Source of the DNA: Xanthobacter dioxanivorans
GTDB lineage: Bacteria; Pseudomonadota; Alphaproteobacteria; Rhizobiales; Xanthobacteraceae
Direction of reading: 5' to 3'
Length of the DNA stretch: 64,000 nucleotides
Assembly: GCF_016807805.1 (NCBI RefSeq)
Contig: NZ_CP063362.1
Coordinates: 2,956,501 to 3,020,500, forward strand
Shown here: positions 1 through 11,105 of the stretch, piece by piece
Layout: every line of letters starts with the position of its first letter
How positions within the stretch are numbered: the first letter of the stretch is position 1
The notes under the pieces: model-generated
Database searches by the model: none
Told to the model about the DNA's origin: nothing
What the model saw: only the letters and a program-made list of their open reading frames with translations
Program-made: the position numbers and the translations under genes

Positions 1-217
1 CCGTCGCGCCCCTGCCGGTGCTCATCTCCCCTCCCGGCTCGCCCGCCGTCGCGCGCTCGGACCGGAGGCGCATCCGCGCTGCTTTGACAAAGCGTTGCTG
101 CCTTGCACAGGCCGCGGCAAATCCGGCCGGCACGCGGGACCCGGCCCATTCCTCTCATGGACACGTCTGGACCCCATGCTTACTATCCGCCGCGACTGCA
201 CAATCGGGGGATGGAGT

Positions 218-1522
218 ATGGTGGGGGGTATCGGGGTGTCCGGTGGGCTGCAGCGTGGCAGCGTCGCGCTTTGTGCGGCCTTACTCCTGGCGGCCTGCGA
301 GGAGAAGAACACCTACGTTCCACCCCCGCCTCCCAAGGTGACGGTCGCTCCGGTTCTGGAGCAGCCGGTGACGCGCTTCCTAGAGCTCACCGGCAACACC
401 GCCGCCATCAATTCGGTGGACCTGAACGCGCGCGTCCAGGGCTTCCTCACCTCCATCAACTACAAGGATGGCGCGCTCGCCCGGAAGGGCTCGGTGCTGT
501 TCGTGATCGAGCAGGACCAGTACAAGGCCCAGCTGGACCAGGCCAAGGCGACCCTCGCCGCCAACCAGGCCGCGCAGGTGCAGGCCGAGGCGGAATACAA
601 CCGGCAGGCGCAGCTCGCCAAGCAGGACTTCGCCTCCCAGGCCACCCTCGACCAGGCGCGCGCCAAGCGTGATTCGGCGGTGGCCGATGTGGCCAACGCC
701 CAGGCCTCGCTGCTGCTGGCCCAGATCAACCTCGGCTATACCGAGGTCGCCGCGCCCTTCGACGGCGCGGTCACGGCCCACTTGCAGGACGTGGGCGCCC
801 TCGTCGGCTACAGCGGGCCCACCAAGCTCGCCACCATCGTCCAGCTCAACCCCATCTGGGTCTGGTTTACCCTGAGCGAGCAGCAGGTGCTGCGCATCAA
901 GGAACACCTCGCCAAGGACGGCCGCTCGCTGGTTTCCATCACCCGCGAGGTGCCGGACATCCCCATCGAGATCGGGCTGCAGACCGAGACCGGCTATCCG
1001 CACACGGGCCGCATCGACTACATCGCGCCGCAGGTGGACCCCAGCCTCGGCACGCTCACCGTGCGCGGCCTCTTCCAGAACGACGATTTCGCCCTTCTCC
1101 CCGGCCTTTTCGCCCGGGTGCGCGTGCCGCTGGGCAAGGCGGCGACCACCCTCCTCGTGCCGGACGCCGCCATCAGCGCCAACCAGCTCGGCCCCTACGT
1201 GCTGACGGTCAGCGCGGACAACGTGGTGTCGCAGGCGCAGATCACCCTCGGCCAGCTCCAGGCGGACGGGCTGCGTGCCGTGGAAGGCGGGCTGAAGAGC
1301 TCCGACCGCATCATCATCAACGGCATCCAGCGCGCGGTGCCGGGCTCCAAGGTGGACGTGGAGGCAGGCAAGATCGTCGGCATCGCCGCGCCCAAGACCG
1401 ACGACGGCAGCAAGCCGCTGCCGAAGCCGGCCGGGGTCGCGCCCGCCAATGCGCCGGCGGTGGCCGCGCCTTCGGTCGCGCCCTCGCAGGCGCCGACCTC
1501 GCCTTCGACCCCGAAGAACTGA
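218..1522 (+). CDS. RND efflux periplasmic adaptor lipoprotein (AcrA/MexA family)
   Basis: Membrane fusion protein that couples an inner-membrane RND pump to an outer-membrane channel. I chose the ATG at 218 (434 aa) because a GGGGGATGGAG ribosome site lies just upstream and because it starts directly at a lipoprotein signal: a hydrophobic stretch ending in LLLAAC, with Cys27 as the predicted lipidated residue. The rest is a typical HlyD/AcrA body: lipoyl half-motif near residues 60-85, an alpha-helical hairpin rich in Ala/Gln (about 105-170), beta-barrel, and a Pro/Ala-rich C-terminal tail. The pump gene follows after 27 nt, so the two form an operon. No TolC-like outer-membrane gene or regulator is in the window. 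Substrate unknown. Upstream ATGs at 95 and 176 are possible but would bury the lipobox. Confidence 0.93.
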   Translation: MVGGIGVSGGLQRGSVALCAALLLAACEEKNTYVPPPPPKVTVAPVLEQPVTRFLELTGNTAAINSVDLNARVQGFLTSINYKDGALARKGSVLFVIEQDQYKAQLDQAKATLAANQAAQVQAEAEYNRQAQLAKQDFASQATLDQARAKRDSAVADVANAQASLLLAQINLGYTEVAAPFDGAVTAHLQDVGALVGYSGPTKLATIVQLNPIWVWFTLSEQQVLRIKEHLAKDGRSLVSITREVPDIPIEIGLQTETGYPHTGRIDYIAPQVDPSLGTLTVRGLFQNDDFALLPGLFARVRVPLGKAATTLLVPDAAISANQLGPYVLTVSADNVVSQAQITLGQLQADGLRAVEGGLKSSDRIIINGIQRAVPGSKVDVEAGKIVGIAAPKTDDGSKPLPKPAGVAPANAPAVAAPSVAPSQAPTSPSTPKN

Positions 1523-1549
1523 TCCGCCCTCGAACCTGGGGCAGCGCCC

Positions 1550-4500
1550 ATGATCTCGCGCTTTTTCATCGAGCGGCCGGTCCTCTCGAACGTGCTCGCA
1601 CTGGTGTTCGTGCTGATCGGGCTTGTCTCGCTCATGCGGCTGCCGGTATCGCAGTATCCGAACATCGTGCCGCCGACGGTGTCGGTGTCCACGTCCTATC
1701 CGGGCGCCTCCGCCAAGACGCTCATCGACACGGTCGCCCTGCCCATCGAGCAGCAGGTGAACGGCGTCGAGGGCATGCTCTACATGCAGTCCTGGTCGGC
1801 ATCGGACGGCACCTACACCCTGATCGTCACCTTCGCCATCGGCACCGATCCGAATATGGCGCAGGTGCTGGTGCAGAACCGCGTCAACATCGCCCTTGCC
1901 TCGCTGCCCACCGCGGTGCAGGCGCAGGGCGTCACCATCCTGCAGAAGGGCACCTCGATCCTCGAGTTCGTGACCCTGATCTCGCCGGACGGACGGTATG
2001 ACGGCCTGTTCCTCAACAACTACGCCATCATCAACATCCAGAACGAGCTGGAACGCGTCTACGGCGTCGCCAACGTGGGCGTGTTCGGCGCCGGCACCTA
2101 CGCCATGCGCATCTGGATGGATCCCGACCGCATGCAGGCGTTCGGGCTGACCCCGACGGACATCTCCAACGCCATCCAGAAGCAGAGCCAGGAGGTCACC
2201 CCCGGCCAGCTCGGCATTCCGCCGGCGCCGTCCAACGCCGCCTTCCAGTACACGGTGAACATCAAGGGGCGCCTGGACGAGGCGAAGGACTACGAGAACA
2301 TCATCGTCAAGGTGGATAATTCGGACGGCGGGCGCATCGTCCGCATCCGGGATATCGGCCGCGTAGAGCTGGGCTCGCAGAGCTATTCCAAGGACTTCAT
2401 GCAGGACAACAAGCCTGCGGCCGGCATCGGCATTTTCCAGCTTCCCGCCGCCAACGCCCTGCAGGTGTCCGCCCAGGTGGCGCTGAAGATGGAGGAGCTG
2501 AAGAAGAGCTTCCCCGAGGGGCTCGAATACAACATCCCCTTCAACACCACCTGGTTCGTGTCCGCCTCCATCGACGAGGTCTGGAAGACCCTGTTCGAGG
2601 CGGCGCTGCTGGTGCTGGTGGTGATCCTGCTCTTCCTGCAGGACTGGCGGGCGACGCTGGTGCCGGCGACCACGGTGCCGGTGACCATCATCGGCGCCTT
2701 CGCCGCCATGGACGCCATGGGCTTCACCATCAACCTTTCGACCTTGTTCGCCATCATCCTTGCCATCGGCATCGTGGTGGACGACGCCATCGTCATCGTC
2801 GAGGGCGTGGCGCGCCACATCGAGGAGGGCATGGACGGGCAGCCGGCCGCGGAAAAGGCCATGGACGAGCTGTTCGGCCCGGTGGTGGGCATCACCCTCG
2901 TGCTCATGTCCGTGTTCCTGCCGGCCTCGTTCATACCGGGCCTGACCGGGCAGATGTTCAAGCAGTTCGCGCTGGTCATCGCCGCGACGGCCTTCATCTC
3001 GGCCATCAACGCGGCGACGCTCAAGCCCACCCAGTGCGCCCTCTGGCTGCGCAAGCCGGTGCCGCCGGAGAAGCGCAACTTCATCTATCGCGGCTTCAAC
3101 ACCATCTACGGCAAGGCGGAGCACTGGTATGCGGGACTCATCTCCCGCATGGTGCATCATTCCAAGCTGATGGTGATCATCGCCATCGCGCTCATGAGCG
3201 TCGCCGCCTATGGCCTGACGCGGATCCCCACCGCCTTCCTGCCGATCGAGGACCAGGGCTACTTCCTGGCCCACGTGCAGCTGCCGGACGCCTCCAACCT
3301 CAACCGCACCAAGCAGATCGTCGCCGACGTGTCCGATCGCGTGCGCAAGGTGCCGGGGGTCAAGACCGCGCTCGGCATCTCCGGCATCTCGGTGCTCGAC
3401 AACTCCTCCACCCTGTCCAATGCCGGGGTGCTTTACATCACCCTCACGCCGTGGGACGTGCGCTACGCCACCACCGGGCAGGACCTGCTCTCGCTCTACA
3501 ACAACCTCAACAAGGCGGTGGCGGACGTGGAGGAGGCGGAAGTGCTGATCCTGGTGCCTCCGGCCATCCAGGGCATCGGCAACGCCGCCGGCTTCACCAT
3601 GCAGCCGCAGCTGCGCAACGGCAATTTCGACTACCGCCTGCTGGAGCAGATCACCACCACCATCGTCGACAAGGCGCGGGCCCAGTCGGCGCTGAGCCAC
3701 GTCTCCTCCTCGTTCCGCGCCGGGGCGCCGCAGATCGAGGTGGAGGTCAACCGCATCAAGGCGGAGACGCTGGGCGTCACCGTGGGGCAGGTGTTCAACA
3801 CCATCTCGTCTTATCTGGGCTCGACCTACGTCAACCAGATCAACAAGTTCGGCAATGTTTTCCAGGTCTACGTGCAGGCGGAGGCGGGCTACCGCGTCAC
3901 GCCGGCGGACTTGGTGGGCCTGAAGGTCCGCACGCCTGGCGGCGACATGGTGCCCCTGGGCACGCTGGTGGACATCAAGACGGTGCAGGGCCCGCCCCTG
4001 ATCTCGCTTTACAACCTCTATCCGAGCTCCACCGTCGTGGGGGCCGAATCGGCCGGCTTCTCCTCCGGGCAGGCGCTGTCGCTGATGGAGCAGATCGCCA
4101 CCTCGACCCTACCGCCCGGAGCCGGCTTCGAGTGGACCGCCATGTCCTATCAGGAGAAGGCGGTGGGCAATCAGATCTACTACGTGTTCGGCCTCGCCAT
4201 TCTGCTCGTCTATTTCGTGCTGGCCGGACAGTATGAGAGCTGGATCCAGCCCATGGCCGTGATCCTTGCGGTGCCGCTGGCGCTGCTCGGCACGGTGGGG
4301 GCGCTGCTGGGGCTCGGCGTCGCCAACAATCTCTACACCCAGATCGGCCTCGTGCTCCTGATCGCGCTCGCCTCAAAGAACGCGATCCTGATCGTGGAGT
4401 ACGCCCGCGAGAAGCGGGCGGAGGGCATGGAGATCATGGATGCGGCGGTGGAGGCCTCGCGCCTCCGGTTCCGCCCCATCCTCATGACCTCGTTCGCCTT

Positions 4501-4738
4501 CATCCTCGGCGTGCTGCCGCTGGTGTTCGCCACCGGCGCCGGCGCGAACTCGCGCAAGTCCATCGGCATCGCGGTGGTCTCGGGCATGCTTGCCTCCACC
4601 TGCCTCGCGGTGCTGTTCGTGCCGTCCTTCTACACGGTGCTGCAGCGCTTCGAGGAGAAGTTGAAGGGCAGGAAGAAGAAGGCGGGCGGCCTCACGCCCC
4701 CCGAACCCGACGTGCCCCCGGCGCCCGCATCTGCCTGA
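1550..4738 (+). CDS. RND multidrug efflux permease (AcrB/MexB, HAE1 type)
   Basis: Inner-membrane proton/drug antiporter of 1062 aa, the usual length for the HAE1 family. It begins with the typical MISRFFIERPV start and the first membrane helix. The proton relay is visible: the double Asp of GIVVDDAIVIVE in TM4 and the Lys of ASKNAILIVEYAREKR in TM10. Two large periplasmic loops separate TM1/2 and TM7/8, as in AcrB. The gene sits 27 nt after the adaptor gene and is co-transcribed with it. The protein ends in a charged and proline-rich tail. It acts as a trimer with the adaptor and an outer-membrane channel encoded elsewhere. Specific substrates cannot be read from the sequence. Confidence 0.96.
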   Translation: MISRFFIERPVLSNVLALVFVLIGLVSLMRLPVSQYPNIVPPTVSVSTSYPGASAKTLIDTVALPIEQQVNGVEGMLYMQSWSASDGTYTLIVTFAIGTDPNMAQVLVQNRVNIALASLPTAVQAQGVTILQKGTSILEFVTLISPDGRYDGLFLNNYAIINIQNELERVYGVANVGVFGAGTYAMRIWMDPDRMQAFGLTPTDISNAIQKQSQEVTPGQLGIPPAPSNAAFQYTVNIKGRLDEAKDYENIIVKVDNSDGGRIVRIRDIGRVELGSQSYSKDFMQDNKPAAGIGIFQLPAANALQVSAQVALKMEELKKSFPEGLEYNIPFNTTWFVSASIDEVWKTLFEAALLVLVVILLFLQDWRATLVPATTVPVTIIGAFAAMDAMGFTINLSTLFAIILAIGIVVDDAIVIVEGVARHIEEGMDGQPAAEKAMDELFGPVVGITLVLMSVFLPASFIPGLTGQMFKQFALVIAATAFISAINAATLKPTQCALWLRKPVPPEKRNFIYRGFNTIYGKAEHWYAGLISRMVHHSKLMVIIAIALMSVAAYGLTRIPTAFLPIEDQGYFLAHVQLPDASNLNRTKQIVADVSDRVRKVPGVKTALGISGISVLDNSSTLSNAGVLYITLTPWDVRYATTGQDLLSLYNNLNKAVADVEEAEVLILVPPAIQGIGNAAGFTMQPQLRNGNFDYRLLEQITTTIVDKARAQSALSHVSSSFRAGAPQIEVEVNRIKAETLGVTVGQVFNTISSYLGSTYVNQINKFGNVFQVYVQAEAGYRVTPADLVGLKVRTPGGDMVPLGTLVDIKTVQGPPLISLYNLYPSSTVVGAESAGFSSGQALSLMEQIATSTLPPGAGFEWTAMSYQEKAVGNQIYYVFGLAILLVYFVLAGQYESWIQPMAVILAVPLALLGTVGALLGLGVANNLYTQIGLVLLIALASKNAILIVEYAREKRAEGMEIMDAAVEASRLRFRPILMTSFAFILGVLPLVFATGAGANSRKSIGIAVVSGMLASTCLAVLFVPSFYTVLQRFEEKLKGRKKKAGGLTPPEPDVPPAPASA

Positions 4739-4775
4739 ACCCGGGGCGCCGCTGGTGCCGTTTAATGCGGCACTT

Positions 4776-4794
4776 GCTCGCCAACGAGGCGAGC
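4776..4794 (+). terminator. Possible terminator hairpin after the RND operon
   Basis: GCTCGCC and GGCGAGC form a perfect 7-bp stem around a 5-nt loop, 38 nt after the permease stop. There is no T-tract, so intrinsic termination is uncertain. Confidence 0.3.
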
Positions 4795-4911
4795 GTCGCC
4801 GCAAAGTCGCGCTTTCGCCCCATAAGGGGCTTGGCTAACCTTGGCTGAATGCGTTCCACCCAACCGTTGGGCTGCCCCCCGGGGCCGTCGCCCGCAGGAC
4901 CAGGTGCCTTC

Positions 4912-7900
4912 ATGTCGATCCTCGCGAGCCTGCATCACGTCACGAGCTACAAGTATGAGCGCCCGGTGGCCATGGGTCCGCAGACCATCCGCCTGCGCCC
5001 GGCGCCGCACAGCCGCACCGAGATTCCCGCCTATTCGCTCAAGATTTCGCCAGCCGAACATTTCATCAACTGGCAGCAGGACCCGTTCGGCAACTGGCTC
5101 GCGCGCATCGTCTTCCCGGAGAAGGTGGAGGAGTTTAAGGTCGAGGTGGATCTCCTCGCCAAGCTCGACGTGCTCAATCCGTTCGACTTCTTCGTCGAGG
5201 AATATGCCGAGAACTTCCCCTTCACCTACGCCCCCGAGCTGAAGGCGGAGCTTGCTCCCTACCTCGAGCTGGAGAGCGAGGGGACGCCGTTCGACGCCTT
5301 CGTCGCCTCGGTCTCGCGCGAGCCGCGCCGTATCGTGGATTTCCTCGTGGAAATCAACCAGCGGATGCAGCAGGAGATCGGCTACGTCATCCGCATGGAG
5401 CCGGGTGTCCAGACGCCGGACGAGACGCTCACCAAGAAGCTCGGCTCGTGCCGCGACACCGGCTGGCTGCTGGTGCAGGTGCTGCGCCATCTCGGCCTCG
5501 CCGCGCGCTTCGTGTCCGGCTACCTGATCCAGCTGAAGCCCGACGTGGCGGCGCTGGACGGTCCGTCCGGCACCGACGTGGACTTCACCGACCTGCACGC
5601 CTGGTGCGAGGTGTATGTGCCGGGCGCGGGCTGGATCGGCCTCGACCCCACCTCCGGCCTGCTCTGCGGCGAGGGCCACATTCCGTTGGCCGCGACCCCC
5701 ATTACCGGTCGGCGGCGCCCATCACCGGATACTTGCTTGAGAAGTCGGAGACCGAGTTCGGCTTCGACATGAGCGTTGCCCGCGTCGCCGAGGCGCCGCG
5801 CGTCACCTTGCCCTTCTCCGACGAGACCTGGGCCGCCCTCGACGCCCTCGGCCACAAGGTGGACGAGGACCTCAAGGCCGGCGACGTACGCCTCACCATG
5901 GGCGGCGAGCCCACCTTCGTCTCCATCGACGACTATGAGTCGCCGGAATGGAACACCGAGGCCCTCGGCCCGCAGAAGCGGGTGCGCGCTGACGACCTCA
6001 TCCGCCGCCTGCGCCGGCGCTTCTCCGCCGAGGGCGTGCTGCATTACGGCCAGGGCAAGTGGTATCCCGGCGAGACGCTGCCGCGCTGGTCCTTCGACCT
6101 GTTCTGGCGCAAGGACGGCCAGCCCATGTGGCGGCGCGAGGACCTGATCGCCGACGAGAAGATCAATTACGGCGCCACCGCCGCCGACGCGGACCGCTTC
6201 TGCAAGGCCCTGGCCGAGAAGCTGAAGGTGGGTGCGCAGTTCGTGCAGCCCGCCTACGAGGACAACATCTATTTCATGTGGAAGGAGCAGTCCCTTCCCG
6301 AGAACATCGCCCCCGGCGACGAGCGCATGGCCGACGAGGTGGCGCGGCGCATGCTGGTGCGCACCTTCAACCAGGGCCTCGCCACGCCCACCGGCGCGGT
6401 GCTGCCGCTGAAGCGGATCGCGACCCCGGAAGGGCCGGCCTGGCGTTCGGAAACCTGGACCTTCCGCCGCGAGTTTCTGTTCCTGATCCCCGGCGAGAGC
6501 CCCATCGGCTACCGGCTTCCGCTCGAATCCATGATGTATCTGGCGCCCACGCGTTATCCCTACATCGTGCCGACCGACCCGTTCGAGCCGCGCGGGCCGC
6601 TCCCGGACGCCGAGGCGTTCCGCAGCCGCTATCGCGCGGCGGCGGACGGCGAGCCGGCGGGCGAGGCGGCGAGCGACGCGCGCGAGCGTTATCGCGTGGC
6701 CGCCCGCACCGAAGCCTATGGCACCGGCGAGCGCGCGCAGGAGCTGGTGCGCCAGTATCTCGCCAAGAACGACACCCAGATCTACGCGGAGGACACCCGC
6801 ACCGCGCTCTGCGTGGAGCCGCGGGGCGGGCGGCTGTGCGTGTTCCTGCCGCCGGTGGAGGTGCTGGAGGACTATCTGGACCTCATCGCCGCGGTTGAGC
6901 AGGTGGCGATCGAGCTGAACACCCCGCTTCACCTCGAGGGCTATCCGCCGCCCTTCGACTATCGTCTCGACGTCATCCGCCTCTCGCCCGATCCGGGCGT
7001 GCTGGAGGTGAACGTCCATCCCTCCGAGACCTGGTCCGGCTGCGTCGACATCACCCGCATCCTCTACGAGGAGGCGCGCCTCTCGCGGCTCGGCACCGAG
7101 AAGTTCATGGTGGACGGCCGCCACACCGGCACCGGCGGCGGCAACCACGTGGTGGTGGGGGGCGCGACACCGGCCGATAGCCCGTTCCTGCGCCGCCCGG
7201 ACCTGCTCAAGAGCCTGCTGCTCTACTGGCAGCGCCACCCATCCCTGTCCTACATGTTCGCCGGCCTGTTCATTGGCCCCACCTCGCAGCATCCGCGGGT
7301 GGACGAGGCGCGCCACGACAGCCTCTACGAGCTGGAGATCGCCTTCTCCAAGATCGCCCTGCCGGGCAGCGACACCCCGCCGCCGGCGCCGTGGCTGGTG
7401 GACCGCCTGCTGCGCAACCTGCTGGTGGATGTCACCGGCAATACCCACCGCACGGAAATCTCCATCGACAAGCTCTATTCGCCGGACGGCCCCTCCGGCC
7501 GCCTCGGTCTGGTGGAGTTCCGCTGCTTCGAGATGCCGCCGGACTGGCGCATGAGTCTTGCGCAGCAATTGCTCCTGCGCGCCCTCATCGCCCGGCTCTG
7601 GCACAAGCCGGTGCACGGCAAGTGCACGCGCTGGGGCACCACCCTGACCGACCGCTTCATGCTCCCGCACTATGTCTGGGCGGACTTCGTCGACGTGCTC
7701 GATGATCTCGGCGACGCCGGCTATAGCTTCGATCCGGAATGGTTCCGGGCGCAGTTCGAGTTCCGCTTTCCCGCCTATGGCAAGGTGCAGCGGGCCGGCG
7801 TGGACGTGGAGGTCCGCCAGGCGCTGGAGTGCTGGCACGTGCTGGGCGAGGAGGGCGTCACCGGCGGCACCGCGCGCTACGTGGACTCCTCGGTGGAGCG

Positions 7901-8314
7901 CCTGCAGGTGACCGTGGAGGGCTTCAACCCCTCCCGCCATGTGCTCACCTGCAACGGCCGCCGCGTCCCGCTGGCGCCCACCGGGCGCAACGGCACCTTT
8001 GTCGCCGGCGTACGGTACAAGGCGTGGCAGCCCTGGTCGGGCCTGCATCCCACCATCCCGGTGCATTCGCCGCTCACCTTCGACGTGGTGGACACCTGGA
8101 GCGATCGCTCGCGGGGGGCTGCGTCTATTACGTGTCCCATCCGGGCGGCCGCAGCTACGACACCTTCCCGGTGAACTCCTACGAGGCGGAGGCGCGCCGC
8201 CTCGCCCGCTTCCAGGATTACGGCCACACGCCCGGCGTCGTCCACGTCCCGGCCGAGACCGCGCCGGGCGAGTTCCCCACCACCCTCGACCTGCGCCTGT
8301 CGCAGGGAGGCTGA
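4912..8314 (+). CDS. Transglutaminase-like / DUF2126 protein, two frameshifts as sequenced
   Basis: Large protein with an N-terminal transglutaminase-like domain and a C-terminal DUF2126 region. The transglutaminase triad is visible: Cys180 (GSCRDTGW), His229 (DLHAWCEV) and Asp245 (GLDPTSG). As given, the frame breaks twice. A base is missing in the C run 5696-5700, where LAATP should continue into [10 protein letters not shown]. Another is missing in the G run 8113-8118, where DRSRGG should continue into [10 protein letters not shown]. Restoring both bases gives one 1134-aa protein, the usual family length. The family is found with the next two genes; Iyer, Aravind and colleagues predicted such ATP-grasp/transglutaminase sets to act in synthesis or modification of peptides. 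The product is not known. ATG 4912 starts [15 protein letters not shown]. Confidence 0.88.
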
Positions 8315-8531
8315 ACGCCGCGAGGGCGCGGCATCGTCTCCCCCGCCTCGCGGGGCGGGGGGCAAAGCGGCCCGGGGGCGAGCGCGGCGGCGGCCTGATG
8401 GGACCGCCGGCGGCATTGCCGGGCGGTCGCCGCGATGCCGGCGCCTGGATTCCTTCCAAAGAAGGATGCATCTCGCGCCGGTGCGCGCATAATGAGCGGT
8501 CCGCAGCGGCGGACGCGGCGAAAGGAAGATC

Positions 8532-11039
8532 GTGGCGGGGGCGGAGCAGCGCAGCGAGGCGTTCGAGAGGGCTGCGGCCGAGAGCCTGATCGGTGGCTAT
8601 CGCACCCTGCCGGGCGTCCGCGACGAGATGATGGACCAGGATGGCCAGCCGCGAAGCCACTGGCTGCCGTTCCTCGCGGCCCTCGCCGAGCTGGGCTCCG
8701 ACGAGTTGCGCCGGCGCTTCTCCGCGGCCGACCGCTATCTGCGTGATTCCGGCGTGTTCTACCGCGTCTACGACGATACCGGGGGCGGCGAGCGGCCATG
8801 GTCGCTCAGCCACATGCCGCTGCTCATCGAGAAGGCGGAATGGGAGGTGCTGGCCGCCGGCCTGATCGAGCGCGCCGAGCTTCTGGAAGAGGTGCTGCAG
8901 GACGTCTACGGCCCCGGCCAGTTGGTCGCCGACGGCGACCTGCCCGCCGCCGCGGTGGCGGGGAGCCCGGAATTCCTGCGCCCGCTGGTGGGGGTGCGGC
9001 CCGAAGGCGGCCGCTTCCTGCGCCTGTACGCCGCCGACGTGGGCCGCGGGCCCGACGGGCGCTGGTGGGTGCTGGCCGACCGGACCCAGGCTCCCTCCGG
9101 CGCCGGCTACGCGCTGGAAAACCGGCTGGCCTCCACCCGCGCCTTGCCGGATGTCTCGCGCAGCCTCAACATGCAGCGGGTGGCCGGCTACTTCCAGGCG
9201 CTGCGCACCTCGCTGCTCAAGCTCGACCGCACCGGGGAGGGCCGCATCGGGCTGCTCACCCCAGGCCCGCTGAACGAGACCTATTTCGAGCACGCGCTGC
9301 TCGCCCGCTATCTCGGCTTCCTGCTGGTGGAGGGCGAGGACCTCACCGTGCGCGGCGACACGCTGCACGTGCGGACGGTGGCGGGGCTGCGCCGCATCGA
9401 CGTGCTGCTGCGGCGGCTCGACGCCGACTTCGCCGATCCGCTGGAGCTGAACGCCCGCTCGCGGCTTGGCGTGCCGGGGCTGGTCCAGGCGGCGCGCGCG
9501 GGCGGCGTCTCCCTCGCCAACGCCCTCGGCAGCGGCCTGATCGAGGCGCCGGCCCTGCTCGCCTTCCTGCCGCGCGTCGCCACCCGCCTGTTTGGCCGCC
9601 CGCTGAGCCTGCCGCACGTGGCCACCTGGTGGTGCGGCCAGCCGGCGGAGCGGGCGCAGGTGATGGAGCATCTGGACGAACTCGTCATCTCCTCCGCCTT
9701 CGGCCGGGCCTTGCCGGGTCTGCCGGATGGCGGCTCGGTGCTCGGCGCGGACCTGCCGGCGGCCGATCGCCGGCGCCTGTCCACCTTGCTCGCCCGCCGC
9801 GGCGCGGACGTGGTGGGCCAGGATATCGCCCGCCTCTCCACCACCCCGGTGTGGACCGGCGAGAAGCTGACGCCGCGGCCCTTCATGCTGCGGGTGTTCC
9901 TCGCCGCCACCGACAAGGGCTGGACGGTCATGCCGGGGGGCTTCTGCCGCATCTCCTCGGCGGCGGATGCCCGCGCCGTCTCCATGCAGAAGGGCGACCG
10001 CTCGGCCGACGTGTGGGTGCTGGCCGACGCGGAAGTGGCGGACACCACCCTGCTGCCGAGCCCGGACAACGTGAAGGTCCGCCGCTCCTCCGGTACCCTG
10101 CCGAGCCGCGCGGCGGACAACCTGTTCTGGCTCGGGCGCTATGTGGAGCGCGCCGAGGCGGCGCTGCGCCTTTCCCGTGTCCTCGTGGGCCGCCTCGCCG
10201 AGAGCGGGGACAGCGGCACCAGCCCCCTCGTCTCGCGCCTGCTGGGCCTGCTCGGCGCCTGGGGCGCCATGCCGCGCGATCTCGCCCGCGCCACGCCGGC
10301 CCGCTACGCGGTGGCGGTGCTGACCCGCCGCGACGTGCCCGGCGCCCTGCCGCAGCTGGTGCAGGCGGCGCGCGCAGCGGCCTCGGTCATCCGCGACCGC
10401 TTTTCGCCCGACGCCTGGCGGGCGCTGGTGGACCTGGAGGCCTGCGTGCTGGCGCCCATGCCCTCCGCCCCGTCCGAGGCGGACGCAGCCGAGCGGGCCG
10501 ACGCCGCCCTGCGCATCATCGCCGCCTTCTCGGGCCTCGCCAGCGAGAACATGAACCGTCTCACCGGCTGGCGCTTCCTGGAGCTGGGGCGACGCACCGA
10601 GCGGGCCATCGGCACGCTGCGGTTCGCCCGCACCTTCGGCGAGCAGGGCGCGCCGCAGGGCTCCCTCGATGCGCTGCTGCAGGTGGCCGACAGCCTCATC
10701 ACCTATCGCACCCGCTACGTGATGATGGAGGCCCGCGGGCCGGTGCTCGACCTGGTGCTGCTGGATCCGGACAATCCGCGCTCGGTGACGTTCCAGGTCC
10801 ACCGCATGGCGAACCACCTGAAGGTACTGCCGGGGCGCGACCAGGACGCCCCGCCGCCGCGCTGGGAGCGGCTGGTGGCGCGCATGCAGGCGGAACTGGC
10901 CGCGAGCACGGCGGAGAGCTTCGATCCGGGCTGGTTCGACGCCATGGAGCACATGCTGATGGAGCTGTCGGACGAGATCTCGTCCCACTATTTCCTGCAG
11001 GGCCACTCGCCGGAGATGACCCTCACCTTCACCATGTGA
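8532..11039 (+). CDS. Circularly permuted ATP-grasp / alpha-E fusion protein
   Basis: An 835-aa fusion of a circularly permuted type-2 ATP-grasp domain (about residues 30-480) and a helical alpha-E domain (about 495-830). ATP-grasp enzymes activate a carboxylate as acyl phosphate and join it to an amine or thiol, so peptide-bond formation is the likely chemistry. Family hallmarks include the FYRVYDDTGG and ENRLASTRALPD segments. The GTG at 8532 is preceded by an AAAGGAAG ribosome site. It lies between two transglutaminase-like genes in the same direction, the arrangement known for this predicted amidoligase system. In many genomes ATP-grasp and alpha-E are separate genes; here they are fused. 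The substrate and peptide product are unknown. Confidence 0.9.
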   Translation: MAGAEQRSEAFERAAAESLIGGYRTLPGVRDEMMDQDGQPRSHWLPFLAALAELGSDELRRRFSAADRYLRDSGVFYRVYDDTGGGERPWSLSHMPLLIEKAEWEVLAAGLIERAELLEEVLQDVYGPGQLVADGDLPAAAVAGSPEFLRPLVGVRPEGGRFLRLYAADVGRGPDGRWWVLADRTQAPSGAGYALENRLASTRALPDVSRSLNMQRVAGYFQALRTSLLKLDRTGEGRIGLLTPGPLNETYFEHALLARYLGFLLVEGEDLTVRGDTLHVRTVAGLRRIDVLLRRLDADFADPLELNARSRLGVPGLVQAARAGGVSLANALGSGLIEAPALLAFLPRVATRLFGRPLSLPHVATWWCGQPAERAQVMEHLDELVISSAFGRALPGLPDGGSVLGADLPAADRRRLSTLLARRGADVVGQDIARLSTTPVWTGEKLTPRPFMLRVFLAATDKGWTVMPGGFCRISSAADARAVSMQKGDRSADVWVLADAEVADTTLLPSPDNVKVRRSSGTLPSRAADNLFWLGRYVERAEAALRLSRVLVGRLAESGDSGTSPLVSRLLGLLGAWGAMPRDLARATPARYAVAVLTRRDVPGALPQLVQAARAAASVIRDRFSPDAWRALVDLEACVLAPMPSAPSEADAAERADAALRIIAAFSGLASENMNRLTGWRFLELGRRTERAIGTLRFARTFGEQGAPQGSLDALLQVADSLITYRTRYVMMEARGPVLDLVLLDPDNPRSVTFQVHRMANHLKVLPGRDQDAPPPRWERLVARMQAELAASTAESFDPGWFDAMEHMLMELSDEISSHYFLQGHSPEMTLTFTM

Positions 11040-11105
11040 CGACCGGAACGTGACCACGGATCCCCGATGCGCGGCACCCCGGGGCCGGTCTTGAAGGACG
11101 AAGCG

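Noticed and set aside
1..217. TTGACA at 84-89 as promoter of the RND operon
   Set aside because: No acceptable -10 box at 16-18 nt downstream; the upstream sequence is too short to judge.
380..3700. A 1106-codon open frame on the minus strand opposite the RND genes
   Set aside because: Rich in His/Arg/Asp/Gly as expected from the antisense of high-GC codons; no start site or domain; the plus-strand RND genes explain the DNA fully.
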